DNA of 64,000 nt from an uncultured Rhodopila sp. (GCF_903944925.1 NZ_CAJATU010000064.1:62001-126000), one strand, 5' to 3'. Numbered from the stretch's first letter, positions 8,127-16,723 are shown. Program-made: numbers and translations. Notes: generated from the sequence alone by a model not told the origin.

Positions 8127-8139
8127 CGCTTGTCAAGCG
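8127..8139. promoter_or_regulatory. Perfect palindrome CGCTTGTCAAGCG, candidate operator
   Basis: A perfect 13-bp palindrome (CGCTTG-T-CAAGCG) centred 66 bp upstream of the D-2-hydroxyacid dehydrogenase ATG. The identical 12-mer CGCTTGTCAAGC recurs at 62641-62652, upstream of lldD, another 2-hydroxyacid dehydrogenase. Shared use of one site by two functionally related genes suggests a common regulator, possibly of the GntR type. This is inference. Confidence 0.45.
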
Positions 8140-8198
8140 GCATCGAGAGGACTCCCTTTCGCCCGGCACCGTGCCATCCTGCTTTCCGGGAGGTTCAA

Positions 8199-9173
8199 AT
8201 GACCAACGCTTTCACCTTCGTCATGTTGCCGCCGCAGACCGGCCTGACGCGCGACTGGGCGAAGCGGCTGGGCGAGACGGTTCCCGGCATGAACCTGATC
8301 GTCGCCGAGGATGCGGAGACCGCCGCCGCCGCGATCGTTGACGCCGATGCCGCCTTCGGCACGCTGCCGCCCGGCCTGCTGGCCAAAGCCACGCGGCTGC
8401 GCTGGCTGCAAGCCCCGCAAGCCGCGCCGCCCGCCGGATACTACTATCCCGAACTGGTCGCGCATCCGCTGACCGTCACCAATTTCCGGGAAATCTTCAA
8501 CGACCATATCGGCGCGCACATCCTCGCTTTCGTGCTGGCCTTCGCCCGTGGCCTGCATGTCTACATCCCGCAGCAGCTCCGCCGCGTCTGGGCAAAACCG
8601 CCGGAGGACCAGGGCGTCGTCGCGCTTCCCGGCGCAACGGCACTGATTGTCGGGCTGGGCGGCATCGGTGCCGAGGCCGCGCGGCTGCTGTCCGCCTTCG
8701 GCGTGCAGGTGCTGGCGGTGGACGCCCGCCGGACGGACAAGCCGGAGCACGTCGCCGAACTGCATGCCGCGGACCGGTTGGACTCGCTGCTGCCACGGGC
8801 CGACTTCGTCATCCTGACGGTGCCGCACACGCCAGCCACGGAGGGCTTCTTCAACGTCGCGAAGTTTCGGCTGATGAAGCCCACGGCGTTCTTCATCAAT
8901 ATCGGCCGCGGCATGACGACGCGGCTGGACGACCTGGTGGCTGCCCTGAACGCCGGGGAGATCGCCGGGGCGGCGCTGGATGTCTACGAACAGGAGCCGC
9001 TGCCGCCCGAGCACCCGCTCTGGGGCGCGAAGAACGTGCTGCTTACACCGCACATGGCCGGCTACGGGCCGCATCTGAACGAGCGCCGGTTTCAGATCAT
9101 CCAGGACAATTGCCGGGCCTTCGCCGACGGCCTGAAGCTGCGCAACGTCGTCGACAAGACGATGTGGTTTTAG
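8199..9173 (+). CDS. D-2-hydroxyacid dehydrogenase (phosphoglycerate-dehydrogenase-like)
   Basis: A 324-residue D-isomer-specific 2-hydroxyacid dehydrogenase. The NAD-binding GLGGIGAEAARLL motif is near residue 151, and the acidic residue after strand 2 is AVDARR. The catalytic triad is visible as Arg in FINIGRG, Glu in VYEQEPLP and His in LTPHMAGYGP. Start ATG 8199 is preceded by GGGAGG, and upstream in-frame ATG 8130 lacks such support. It reduces 2-oxoacids or oxidises D-2-hydroxyacids with NAD(P); the exact substrate is unknown. Its stop overlaps the convergent HMA gene by 4 bp. Confidence 0.92.
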   Translation: MTNAFTFVMLPPQTGLTRDWAKRLGETVPGMNLIVAEDAETAAAAIVDADAAFGTLPPGLLAKATRLRWLQAPQAAPPAGYYYPELVAHPLTVTNFREIFNDHIGAHILAFVLAFARGLHVYIPQQLRRVWAKPPEDQGVVALPGATALIVGLGGIGAEAARLLSAFGVQVLAVDARRTDKPEHVAELHAADRLDSLLPRADFVILTVPHTPATEGFFNVAKFRLMKPTAFFINIGRGMTTRLDDLVAALNAGEIAGAALDVYEQEPLPPEHPLWGAKNVLLTPHMAGYGPHLNERRFQIIQDNCRAFADGLKLRNVVDKTMWF

Positions 9174-9367
9174 GCGGCCTCGACCGTAAAGCCGGCCCCG
9201 CGGATGGCCTCCGCGACCGCGGCATCCGAGGCCGTCGTCACCACACGCACCTGCCCGGTTTGGAGATCGGCTTGCAGGGTCGCCTTGTCATCCAGATCGC
9301 GCACCGCGCCGGTCAAGGCACGCACGCAGCCATCACAATGCATATCGGGCACTCGAAACAGCGACAT
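9170..9367 (-). CDS. Heavy-metal-associated (HMA) domain protein
   Basis: A 65-residue single HMA domain, beta-alpha-beta-beta-alpha-beta, with the metal-binding MHCDGC (MxCxxC) loop near residues 8-13 and a C-terminal AIRGAGFTVEAA. Such proteins are copper chaperones (CopZ type) or free-standing metal-binding domains. I prefer the start MSLFRVPDMHCDGC at 9367 over the ORF start 10 codons upstream, because the family usually begins there. No P-type ATPase is nearby, so the partner is unknown. Confidence 0.85.
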   Translation of the reverse strand: MSLFRVPDMHCDGCVRALTGAVRDLDDKATLQADLQTGQVRVVTTASDAAVAEAIRGAGFTVEAA

Positions 9368-9463
9368 CGATCGGCTTCCTTCAGGCGTCTGTGGCATTTG
9401 GTATCACGATAAGGTCCTGCTGGCTTCAGTTTTCCAGCAGGGTCAGGCGCGGAGACGGCGATC

Positions 9464-9787
9464 ATGGTGCGGCTTTTTCTTTACGGCACGCTGCTTGATC
9501 CGCACTTGCTGGCGTCGTTCGCCGGCCGCGACGTTCCGCTGTTGCCGGCAACGCTGCCGGGGTGGCGCCGGGTTGTGCTGCAGGGCACCGGCTACCCGAC
9601 CGTGCGCCGCGCCCGCGGTACTGTCAGGGGTGCCCTGGCCGTCGTGGATCGCGGCACCCTGGCGCGGTTGAAGGTCTACGAAGGCCGCCGCTACCGTTTG
9701 ACGCGGGTTGTTGTCGATACGGCGCGGGGCACCGGCACGGCCTATGCCTGGATCGCGCCCGGCGCAACGTTGCGAGACTGGCCTTGA
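9464..9787 (+). CDS. Gamma-glutamylcyclotransferase-like (AIG2/GGCT fold) protein
   Basis: A 107-residue GGCT-fold protein. The N-terminal MVRLFLYGTLLDP is the conserved YGTL substrate-binding loop, and Glu in KVYEGRRYRL (about residue 73) matches the catalytic glutamate position of the family. AIG2-like members release 5-oxoproline from gamma-glutamyl amines or peptides; many bacterial members are unassigned. The protein is short but covers the whole fold. It converges with the MBOAT partner gene, with a 3-bp gap. Confidence 0.85.
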   Translation: MVRLFLYGTLLDPHLLASFAGRDVPLLPATLPGWRRVVLQGTGYPTVRRARGTVRGALAVVDRGTLARLKVYEGRRYRLTRVVVDTARGTGTAYAWIAPGATLRDWP

Positions 9788-9790
9788 TGG

Positions 9791-10864
9791 TCAAGGCCCG
9801 GCGCTATCGGCGTTGCTCAAGAAAAGAATTGCATAATCCGCCGATGTCTCGTCCCGAACTGCCGCGGTGAGGTCCAGCGCTATTCGGTCGCCGATGAACG
9901 TCCGGTAGTGCAATCCATCCCAGTAGTTGTCGTCCACGTCGGTGATCGGACTCGGCAGCAGGAAATCGACGACGACGGCATGTGCCAGAGGCTTCGCCAG
10001 ATCCGCCACGCGGCGCTTGCATTCGTTCACGACGGTTTCGCCCTCGGTGCCCGGCGGCTGCAACATCCGGTGGTTATACGGCGGGAAAAACAGCACCTTC
10101 CGCGTCGCGGGCGGCAATGACGACAGATCGTCGCGCAGCAGTTCCAAAGCCGGAAAGCGCCACGTGCCGGGCGGGCCGGAGCGGGCGCCGCCCGGCACAA
10201 CGGCCTTCCACTCCTTCATGTGCTCGGCCACCCGCGCCGGATCATATTGCGACTCGGGCGGAACGAAACGGGTGTAGCCATCGCGGCCCATATCCGGCTT
10301 TTTCAGGCCGGTCAGCACGCCGAATTCCTTGCCGGCTTCCTGCATCGCGTACAGGTTGAACATCTCGGCATAGCCGCGCCACCGGGACCGTTCATACATC
10401 CAGGCCGGAAACGGGCGGGGCGTCAGCGTCTCGTAGCTGTCTCCGGTGACGCACCAGCGCGTGTCCAGACCGATGAGGACGACGGCGGGTTGCGGATGAG
10501 CGCGAAGAAACACACGGAACAGGCTGGAGACTTCGAACGTCGTCGCATCGTTCATCGCGAGATTGGCGAAGCGCGCGCCGAACGCGGGATTGAGCGCATC
10601 GGGGCGCAGCAGGCGGCTGGTGGATGTGCCGAAGATCGCGCTGTCGAACTGAGGCGACCGCGCCAGCATCGGATAGGCGAAGCGCTGGTTGCTGGTGACG
10701 GTGATCCGGTCGAACGGCAACGCCAACGGCAGCATGCCCCAGGGATCGACGACGACGATGAAGCCGTAGATCACGGCGACGCAGACGGCGGCCGAACCGG
10801 CGGCGAGCCGGAAGAAGCGGCGCCATGCCGCGTGCGTATCAGAACTGGAAGTAGATGAAGACAT
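9791..10864 (-). CDS. Membrane-anchored MBOAT partner protein, SGNH/AlgJ-like
   Basis: A 357-residue protein with one N-terminal membrane anchor (about residues 12-36, LAAGSAAVCVAVIYGFIVVV) and a large exported domain. A FGTSTSRLLRPD block near residue 80 resembles block I of SGNH-like enzymes that work with MBOAT proteins in polymer O-acetylation, but the canonical GDS is replaced by GTS. It overlaps the upstream MBOAT gene by 26 bp, so they are translated from one message. Start is ATG 10864 or GTG 10879. Probably transfers or guides acyl groups onto an exported glycan; that role is inferred from context. Confidence 0.6.
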   Translation of the reverse strand: MSSSTSSSDTHAAWRRFFRLAAGSAAVCVAVIYGFIVVVDPWGMLPLALPFDRITVTSNQRFAYPMLARSPQFDSAIFGTSTSRLLRPDALNPAFGARFANLAMNDATTFEVSSLFRVFLRAHPQPAVVLIGLDTRWCVTGDSYETLTPRPFPAWMYERSRWRGYAEMFNLYAMQEAGKEFGVLTGLKKPDMGRDGYTRFVPPESQYDPARVAEHMKEWKAVVPGGARSGPPGTWRFPALELLRDDLSSLPPATRKVLFFPPYNHRMLQPPGTEGETVVNECKRRVADLAKPLAHAVVVDFLLPSPITDVDDNYWDGLHYRTFIGDRIALDLTAAVRDETSADYAILFLSNADSAGP

Positions 10865-12221
10865 TGGGCAGACGGCCACCGATCAGCAGAAGCAAATAAG
10901 CCAGCAGCGCTCCGGCGGGAATTGCCAGCCACGCCCTCGGCCGCAGCAGCGTCAGCGCGGCGTCCTGGCTGGCGGGGCCCAGCACGGCGACACAGGCTCC
11001 GAGGACCAAGGCGATGACGAACTCCCGGTCCAGCGACACCGCCCCGATCCCGTGCGCCCCGGCCATGCTGCCGAGGATCCGGCCGGCCTGGCCGAACGTC
11101 GGGGAGCGAAACAACACCCATGCGGCCATCACGAAAAGCAACGTCAGCAGCCAGCCGGCGGCGGCGGGCAGGCGAAATCCGCGGGTTGCCCACACGTGGT
11201 TTACCGCCAGGGCAACACCGTGCAGGCCGCCCCACGCGACGAACGTCCAGTTCGCGCCATGCCACAGGCCGCCGAGCAGCATGGTGGCGATGACGTTCAC
11301 CGCCTGCCGCGCGGCTGAGGCGCGGTTGCCGCCGAGCGGGATGTACAGATAGTCGCGCAGGAAACGACTTAGCGTCATATGCCAGCGGCGCCAGAAATCG
11401 CGCACCGAAACGGCTCGATACGGCGCATTGAAATTGAACGGCAGCGACAGGCCGAACATCAGGGCAAGGCCGATCGCCATGTCGGAATAACCGGAGAAGT
11501 CGAAATAGATTTGCAGAGTGTAGGCGGCGGCGGCGGTCCAGGCCTCCAGCAGTCCAAGCGCGCCTTGCTGCGCCCGGTGGAACAAAGTGTCCGCCGGCAT
11601 TGCCAGCGTATCCGCCAGCGCGACCTTTTTCGTAACGCCAATCAGGAACAGTATGAAACCGCGCGACAGGTTTTCCCACACCTCCGGCCGTCTCGGGTCA
11701 GCACTGAACTGGTGGATGATCTCGTTATGACGAACCAACGGCCCCGCAATGAGCTGCGGGAAAAACGTAACGAACATGCAGAAGTCGAGAAAGCTGTAGA
11801 CATGGCGGTCGCCGCGGCGCAGGTCGATAAGGTAGGAGATCTTCTGGAAGACGAAAAAGCTGATCCCGAGTGGGAGAATCAGATCCCATGGCTGCCAGCT
11901 TTCGCCCAGCAGCCCGAAGACCGTGCCGCGGAAGAAATCAGCATATTTGAACAGCGCCAGGACCAGCAGGTTGAGCGTCACGCCCAGCACCGGAATCCAT
12001 CGCTGTTGCCACGCGGCGGCGAACCAGCGCGCAATCAGCCAGTTGGCGACGGTCAGCCCCGCCAGCAACGGCACGAAGCGAATGTCCCACCATCCGTAAA
12101 AGCCGAGCGACGCCGCCACCACGACCGTTTGCCGCGCGGTTCGGTTGGCCGCCAGCGCGTAATACAGTCCCAGCACCGCCGGCAGGAAGAAGACGATGAA
12201 AACCTGTGAGTTAAACAGCAT
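10839..12221 (-). CDS. MBOAT-family membrane O-acyltransferase (AlgI-like)
   Basis: A 460-residue polytopic membrane protein of the AlgI/DltB MBOAT family. It begins MLFNSQVFIVFFLP as AlgI proteins do, and has LPLGISFFVFQKISYLID, FDFSGYSDMAIG, FWRRWHMTLSRFLRDYLYIPLGG with conserved His281, and GGLWHGANW with the catalytic His321. AlgI-like proteins pass acetyl groups across the membrane for O-acetylation of exopolysaccharide or cell-wall polymer. No polymer biosynthesis genes adjoin it, so the target is unknown. It is transcribed first of a two-gene operon with its anchored partner. Confidence 0.92.
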   Translation of the reverse strand: MLFNSQVFIVFFLPAVLGLYYALAANRTARQTVVVAASLGFYGWWDIRFVPLLAGLTVANWLIARWFAAAWQQRWIPVLGVTLNLLVLALFKYADFFRGTVFGLLGESWQPWDLILPLGISFFVFQKISYLIDLRRGDRHVYSFLDFCMFVTFFPQLIAGPLVRHNEIIHQFSADPRRPEVWENLSRGFILFLIGVTKKVALADTLAMPADTLFHRAQQGALGLLEAWTAAAAYTLQIYFDFSGYSDMAIGLALMFGLSLPFNFNAPYRAVSVRDFWRRWHMTLSRFLRDYLYIPLGGNRASAARQAVNVIATMLLGGLWHGANWTFVAWGGLHGVALAVNHVWATRGFRLPAAAGWLLTLLFVMAAWVLFRSPTFGQAGRILGSMAGAHGIGAVSLDREFVIALVLGACVAVLGPASQDAALTLLRPRAWLAIPAGALLAYLLLLIGGRLPNVFIYFQF

Positions 12222-12281
12222 GGAAGGCGGACATCCGGGCGGTATCGGTCGCCGGTCTCTTCGCCCGCCGATCGGCCGGGG

Positions 12282-13070
12282 TCAATCGTTGAATATCGCA
12301 ACCGCCCGGGTCCAGCCGGCGGATGCCCGATGCACCTTCACCGGGAAGCACACCACGTCGAATCCGTCCCCCGGCAGGGCGGCGAGATTGCCCAGCTTTT
12401 CCATCTGGAAATAGCCGATGTCCCGGCCGGCACGGTGGCCTTCCCAGATCAGGCTGACGTCGCCGGTGAGCTTGACCTTCTCGCGGGTGAAGGAAAACGG
12501 TGCGTCCCAGCTCCATGCGTCGGTGCCGACGACGCGCACGCCGCGCTCGGCCAGCCAGAGCGTTGCCGCCTTGCCCATGCCGCAGCCGGAATCGACGAAG
12601 TCGTCATGGCCGTAGCGGGCGCCGGCGGCGGTGTTGACCAGGACGATCTCCAGCGGCCTCGGGTCGTGGCCGATGCGCTGCAGTTCGGCCGCCACGTCAC
12701 CGGCGGTGGCGACGTAGCCGTCCGGCAGATGGCGGAAATCCAGCTTCACTCCGGGTTGGTAGCACCAGTCCAGCGGCACCTCGTCGATTCGCCAGGACGG
12801 TTCGCCGCCCGGCTTCAGCGCGTGGTTCATGCTGGAGAAGAAGTGCCACGGCGCGTCCATATGGGTGCCGTTATGGGTGCTGATCTCGACCCGCTCCACC
12901 GCGGCATACTCGCCGTCCGGAAGCTGATCGACCCGGATACCCATGTAGGCCGCCATCATCGGCGCGGTCTGGTGATGATCCAGATACTCGATCCGCGGCA
13001 GCATGTGCGGCGGATCGCTGGCGATACCCGCCTTCAGCGGCGACGATATATCCACAATCCGCCGCGCCAT
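12282..13070 (-). CDS. Cyclase-family (kynurenine formamidase-like) metal hydrolase
   Basis: A 262-residue Cyclase (PF04199) protein with the metal-binding motif HNGTHMDAPWHF near residues 63-74, and TDAWSWDAPF and EKLGNLAALP segments typical of the wider family. Members hydrolyse N-formylkynurenine or other amides, lactones or isatin-like rings. The ATG overlaps the TGA of the upstream intradiol dioxygenase (TGATG, 1-bp overlap), so the two are probably coupled and may act in one aromatic or heteroaromatic degradation route. Confidence 0.88.
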   Translation of the reverse strand: MARRIVDISSPLKAGIASDPPHMLPRIEYLDHHQTAPMMAAYMGIRVDQLPDGEYAAVERVEISTHNGTHMDAPWHFFSSMNHALKPGGEPSWRIDEVPLDWCYQPGVKLDFRHLPDGYVATAGDVAAELQRIGHDPRPLEIVLVNTAAGARYGHDDFVDSGCGMGKAATLWLAERGVRVVGTDAWSWDAPFSFTREKVKLTGDVSLIWEGHRAGRDIGYFQMEKLGNLAALPGDGFDVVCFPVKVHRASAGWTRAVAIFND

Positions 13071-13972
13071 CAGTCCGCCGCCTGCGCCAGCTTCGTCGGA
13101 TCGGCGCCGACCCGGCCGGATTCGCCGGGTGCGGCCTTGGCCAGGCGGAAGTCGAAATGCACCGCTTTCAGGCCGGGGATCGGGCTGGCCGGGTCGTCCA
13201 CCGCCTCGACCACCAGGGACTGCGACACGCCGAACACGGTATCGGACCCGACATGCGGATCGTCTGCGAAATACAGCGCCGTCACCAGTTCGCGGTGGCC
13301 TTCGGCGCCGATGAGGCAATGGATGTGCGACGGTCGCATGCCATGGCGCTTCTGCGCATGCACCAGCGCGCCCACCGGCCCGTCCATCGGGATGGAATAC
13401 CCCAGCGGCCGGACGGTGCGGAAATGATACCGGCCCTCGGCATCGGTGCGGAACACGCCGCGCATGTCCATGCCCTCACCGTTGCGTTCCTGCAGGTCGT
13501 ACAGGCCGCGCTCGCTGGTCTGCCAGACCTGGATCAGCGCATCCGCAAGCGGCGCGCCGCCGTTGTCGGTGACCTTGCCATAGACGACGATCTCCGGCGC
13601 GGTCGGGTTTGCGACGATCTGCGCGCCGGGCGGCAGTTCCGGCGCGCCTTCGCGGAAGAACGGGCCGAGCAGGCTGCTCTGGCTGCCGAGTTCGCGCGCC
13701 TTCTTGTCGTGCAGCGCGTTGACCACGGCGCTGACACCGAGAATGTCCGACAGCAGGATGAACTCCTGCCGTATCGGCGTGCAGGCCTGGCCGACGGCGG
13801 TAAGGAACTGGATGCCGTGCAGCCATTCCGCGGGGGTCAGGTTTACTTCACGCGCGAAGGCGTGCAGGTGGCGCACCGCGGCATCGGCGATCGCCTTCAG
13901 GCGCGGGTCGTCGGTCCCGGCCATCTGCGCCAGCGCGGCTTCTGTGACGGTGAATTCGTCGAGATCCTGCAT
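13070..13972 (-). CDS. Intradiol ring-cleavage dioxygenase (hydroxyquinol/catechol 1,2-type)
   Basis: A 300-residue protein with the N-terminal dioxygenase helical domain (about 20-100, including [18 protein letters not shown]) and the Fe(III)-binding domain. Iron ligands are visible as Tyr in RGLYDLQ, Tyr in RPLGYSIP, and two His in [10 protein letters not shown]. The helical N-terminal domain and [10 protein letters not shown] suggest the hydroxyquinol/catechol 1,2-dioxygenase group rather than protocatechuate 3,4-dioxygenase. It cleaves a 1,2-dihydroxyaromatic ring to a muconate or maleylacetate-type product. No maleylacetate reductase is nearby; only the cyclase-family hydrolase follows. 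Confidence 0.88.
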   Translation of the reverse strand: MQDLDEFTVTEAALAQMAGTDDPRLKAIADAAVRHLHAFAREVNLTPAEWLHGIQFLTAVGQACTPIRQEFILLSDILGVSAVVNALHDKKARELGSQSSLLGPFFREGAPELPPGAQIVANPTAPEIVVYGKVTDNGGAPLADALIQVWQTSERGLYDLQERNGEGMDMRGVFRTDAEGRYHFRTVRPLGYSIPMDGPVGALVHAQKRHGMRPSHIHCLIGAEGHRELVTALYFADDPHVGSDTVFGVSQSLVVEAVDDPASPIPGLKAVHFDFRLAKAAPGESGRVGADPTKLAQAAD

Positions 13973-14103
13973 GCCGGCCTTCCCCCTGGTGTTTGTTGGC
14001 TGGAGCATACGGTGCGGCGGCGAGGTTTGCCAACGCACCGGATCGTGCGGAAAAGTGCGGATATCAGGTGGCGGCGGCCGGCAAGCCGGGTATGGTTGCG
14101 GCC

Positions 14104-14982
14104 ATGGACACTCAGCGGATCAATCTCCACCTGGTCTCGGACGCCACCGGCGAGACGCTTAATGCGATCGCCCGGGCGACGACCGTTCAATTTGAGCATG
14201 CGGACATCGTCTACCACCGGTGGAGCCTGATCCGGACGCGCTTCCAGCTTCACCGCGTGCTGGAGGGGATCGAATCCGAACCCGGGCCGGTGCTGTCCAC
14301 GCTGATCGACCGGGCGTTGCGGGCGGAGCTGGACACCACCTGCCGGCGGTTGAACGTCAAGGTGGTGAACGTGCTCGATCCGGTGATCAACGTGCTGCAG
14401 GAGAGCATCGGGCAGAAGGCGGAGGCGCGGCCGGGGCGGCAGTACGTGCTGAACGCCGACTACTTCTCCCGCATCGACGCGATGCACTACGTGCTGGCGC
14501 ATGACGACGGGCAGGCTCAGCCCGGCCTGGCGGAGGCTGATGTCGTGCTGGTTGGCGTGTCGCGCAGTTCCAAGACTCCGACCTGCTTCTACCTGGCGAA
14601 TCGCGGCATCAAGGCGGCGAACGTGCCGCTGGTGCCGAACACGCCCGCGCCGCCCGGCCTGGAGGACACGAAGTGCCCGGTCATAGGCCTGACCCTGGCG
14701 CCCGAGGCCCTGATCGACATCCGCCGCCACCGGCTGCGGCTCATCGGCGGGCGCGGGGAGCATGCGCAGGACGCCTCCGGCTACATCGATGAGGACGCTG
14801 TGAAGGCGGAGCTGCTGTGGGCGCGGCGGTTCTGCAACAGCCATGGCTGGCCGACCATCGACGTGACGCGGCGGTCGATCGAGGAGACGGCGGCGACCGT
14901 GCTGCAACTGATGGAGAACTGGCACGACCGCCAGGCGAAGGCGGCGAATCCGGGGGCGGCTGCGGCACAATCGCCCGGGTGA
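14104..14982 (+). CDS. PPDK/PEP-synthase regulatory kinase-pyrophosphorylase (DUF299)
   Basis: A 292-residue protein of the DUF299 family. It begins [14 protein letters not shown] and carries the P-loop-like [15 protein letters not shown] near residues 151-165 and [13 protein letters not shown] near the end. The family regulates pyruvate phosphate dikinase or PEP synthase by ADP-dependent threonine phosphorylation and Pi-dependent dephosphorylation, controlling gluconeogenic PEP formation. In alphaproteobacteria the target is usually PPDK. I chose ATG 14104 because sequence conservation starts there; the upstream extension is low-quality. It lies just before the tRNA-Pro promoter. Confidence 0.93.
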   Translation: MDTQRINLHLVSDATGETLNAIARATTVQFEHADIVYHRWSLIRTRFQLHRVLEGIESEPGPVLSTLIDRALRAELDTTCRRLNVKVVNVLDPVINVLQESIGQKAEARPGRQYVLNADYFSRIDAMHYVLAHDDGQAQPGLAEADVVLVGVSRSSKTPTCFYLANRGIKAANVPLVPNTPAPPGLEDTKCPVIGLTLAPEALIDIRRHRLRLIGGRGEHAQDASGYIDEDAVKAELLWARRFCNSHGWPTIDVTRRSIEETAATVLQLMENWHDRQAKAANPGAAAAQSPG

Positions 14983-14995
14983 TGCGTTATGTGGG

Positions 14996-15024
14996 TTGTC
15001 TCCTCCGGCGGGTGGGGCTATACG
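14996..15024 (+). promoter_or_regulatory. Sigma70-like promoter of tRNA-Pro
   Basis: TTGTCT (14996-15001) and TATACG (15019-15024) are separated by exactly 17 bp, and the tRNA starts 13 bp after the -10 box. Both boxes are close to the sigma70 consensus, and this spacing is what a stable RNA gene should have. Confidence 0.7.
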
Positions 15025-15036
15025 CCGCCCCTCGGC

Positions 15037-15113
15037 CGGAGTGTAGCTCAGCCTGGTAGAGCACTGTGTTCGGGACGCAGGGGCCGGAGGTTCGAATCCT
15101 CTCACTCCGACCA
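15037..15113 (+). tRNA. tRNA-Pro (anticodon CGG)
   Basis: A 77-nt cloverleaf. The acceptor stem is CGGAGTG with CACTCCG, the D arm is GCTC-AGCCTGGTAGA-GC, and the anticodon loop TTCGGGA gives anticodon CGG (reads CCG). The T arm is GGAGG-TTCGAAT-CCTCT, with discriminator A and an encoded CCA. The C1-G72-type first pair and CGG anticodon identify proline. CCG is a common codon in a GC-rich genome. Confidence 0.96.
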
Positions 15114-15181
15114 GCCGAAACCTCCGGGTTCCCGACCCTTTATCCGGAATGGCGATGCGGCAGACGGCGGGGCGGTAAGCC

Positions 15182-15501
15182 CTACGCCGCGATGACCTTC
15201 ACACCGGGCGCCGTGGCGCAGGTTCCCATCCCGTTATCAAATATCGCGACGGTGAGTTCGAGCCGCGCGTGATCGCGATGCGGATCGCATCCGGCGCGCG
15301 AAGCGTGCGATCGAGACGGCGAATGAACCCTGCTGCCATGGCGATGCCGCCCGGGGCGATTTCCACGCACTGCGCAAATTTCCGGGTCCATTGGTCGAGA
15401 TTGGCGAACGACGCCCTGGCCTCCGCCTCGGTCAGCGCTCGGGTGCGAACCCGGCGGGCGATGGCCGGAAGCACCTGCCCGGCGATCGCCGCGCCAGTCA
15501 G
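15182..15501 (-). pseudogene. Frameshifted, N-terminally truncated PIN-domain (VapC-like) gene
   Basis: One minus-strand frame gives a PIN middle section (ARRVRTRALTEAEARASFAN, then GFIRRLDRTLRAPDAIRIAIT) and a second frame continues it as ARLELTVAIFDNGMGTCATA to a stop at 15182. The junction is near 15268, where one missing base would restore a single frame. The N-terminal strand with the first catalytic Asp is not found upstream, so the gene is both truncated and frameshifted. No antitoxin is seen. Confidence 0.65.
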
Positions 15502-15625
15502 CCGGCGAGGCATTCGCGGGTGCGTGTCTTGGGACGAACCCGTCCTAACCCTTCTCGGCGATCTCCTCCCCATTTGCTTGCAGCGAATGTCGGAACCCGA
15601 TCCGCGCCAGGAAGACGGCAAGGCA

Positions 15626-15659
15626 AAGCGGCGCAGCAGTGCCCACTGCCGCGCCGCTT
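15626..15659 (-). terminator. Hairpin downstream of gnd, candidate terminator
   Basis: AAGCGGCGCAGCAGT pairs with ACTGCCGCGCCGCTT (14 of 15 positions) around a 4-nt loop, starting 26 bp beyond the gnd stop on the minus strand. There is no clear T-tract, so it could equally be a Rho-assisted 3' end or an RNA-stabilising hairpin. Confidence 0.5.
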
Positions 15660-15685
15660 CCGTCCTCAAAACCTGCAGTCAAACC

Positions 15686-16702
15686 TCACTCTTTAGGCTT
15701 CTCCACGTGGCCGCCGAATTCGAAGCGCAGTGCCGACAATAGACGGTCCCCGTAATCCGCCTCGCCGCGCGAACTGAAACGCGCAAACAGCGCGGCCGAT
15801 ATCACCGGTGCCGGCACGCTTTCATCCACCGCGGCCATTACCGTCCACCGGCCCTCACCGGAATCCGAGACCCGGCCTGCGAAGTTGCCCAGATCCGGGC
15901 TTTTCCGCAGCGCGCTGGCGGTCAGGTCCAGTAGCCAGGACGCAACGACACTGCCGCGCCGCCATACCTCCGCGACCTTGCCGACATCGATTTCGTATTT
16001 GTACAGTTCCGGTTGGCGCAGCGGAGTCGTTTCGGCATCATGCACCTGGGTGTGCAGCCCGACATTGGCGTGCTTGATGATATTGAAGCCTTCCGCATAC
16101 GCCGCCATCAGCCCGTATTCGATGCCATTATGCACCATCTTCACGAAGTGCCCGGCGCCGTTCGGGCCGCAGTGCAGGTAGCCAAGCTCCGCCGGTTCCG
16201 GCTCCGCCGTCGCACCCGGCGTGCGCGGTGCGGCCTCCACCCCGGGTGCCAGCGAGCGGAAGATCGGGTCCAGGTGCTTCACCACCTCGGGTTCGCCGCC
16301 AATCATGTGACAGTAGCCGCGCTCCAACCCCCAGACGCCGCCGCTGACGCCGACATCGACGTAGTGCAGACCCAGTTTGCGCAGGTCCGCCGCCCGGCGG
16401 ATGTCGTCGTGGTAGTAGGAGTTGCCTCCGTCCACGACGATGTCGCCTTCCTCCAGCAGGGGGATCAACGACTCCAGCACCGGATCGACCACGCCAGCGG
16501 GCACCATCAGCCAGACCAGCCTTGGCTTGGACAATTGCCTAACGAAGTCAGGCAGGCTGGTGGTGCCTTTCGCGCCCTTGTCCACCAGCGCCTGTACGGC
16601 CTCCGGGTGGTTGTCGAACACCAGGCAATCATGGCCCGCCCTGGTCAGGCGTATCACCATGTTGCCGCCCATCCGGCCAAGGCCGATCATTCCTAGCTGC
16701 AT
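15686..16702 (-). CDS. gnd: 6-phosphogluconate dehydrogenase, decarboxylating (short GntZ type)
   Basis: A 338-residue enzyme. It has the Rossmann motif GLGRMGGNM at residues 7-15, DGGNSYYHDD, the GVSGGVWGLERGYCHMIGG substrate loop and the catalytic Lys/Asn in HFVKMVHNGIEYG. It is shorter than the 470-residue E. coli enzyme and belongs to the YqeC/GntZ class, often NAD-preferring. It oxidatively decarboxylates 6-phosphogluconate to ribulose 5-phosphate. It lies 21 bp downstream of the transketolase gene in the same direction, forming a pentose-phosphate operon. Confidence 0.93.
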   Translation of the reverse strand: MQLGMIGLGRMGGNMVIRLTRAGHDCLVFDNHPEAVQALVDKGAKGTTSLPDFVRQLSKPRLVWLMVPAGVVDPVLESLIPLLEEGDIVVDGGNSYYHDDIRRAADLRKLGLHYVDVGVSGGVWGLERGYCHMIGGEPEVVKHLDPIFRSLAPGVEAAPRTPGATAEPEPAELGYLHCGPNGAGHFVKMVHNGIEYGLMAAYAEGFNIIKHANVGLHTQVHDAETTPLRQPELYKYEIDVGKVAEVWRRGSVVASWLLDLTASALRKSPDLGNFAGRVSDSGEGRWTVMAAVDESVPAPVISAALFARFSSRGEADYGDRLLSALRFEFGGHVEKPKE

Positions 16703-16723
16703 TGTTGGGTGCTCCCTGCGAAA

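Larger units (their letters stand above)
15114..15685. other. Gap holding a PIN pseudogene and a gnd-proximal hairpin
   Basis: Between tRNA-Pro and gnd I see only the frameshifted PIN-domain relic (about 15182-15501) and a strong hairpin at 15626-15659. The rest shows no coding-like frame. Confidence 0.55.
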
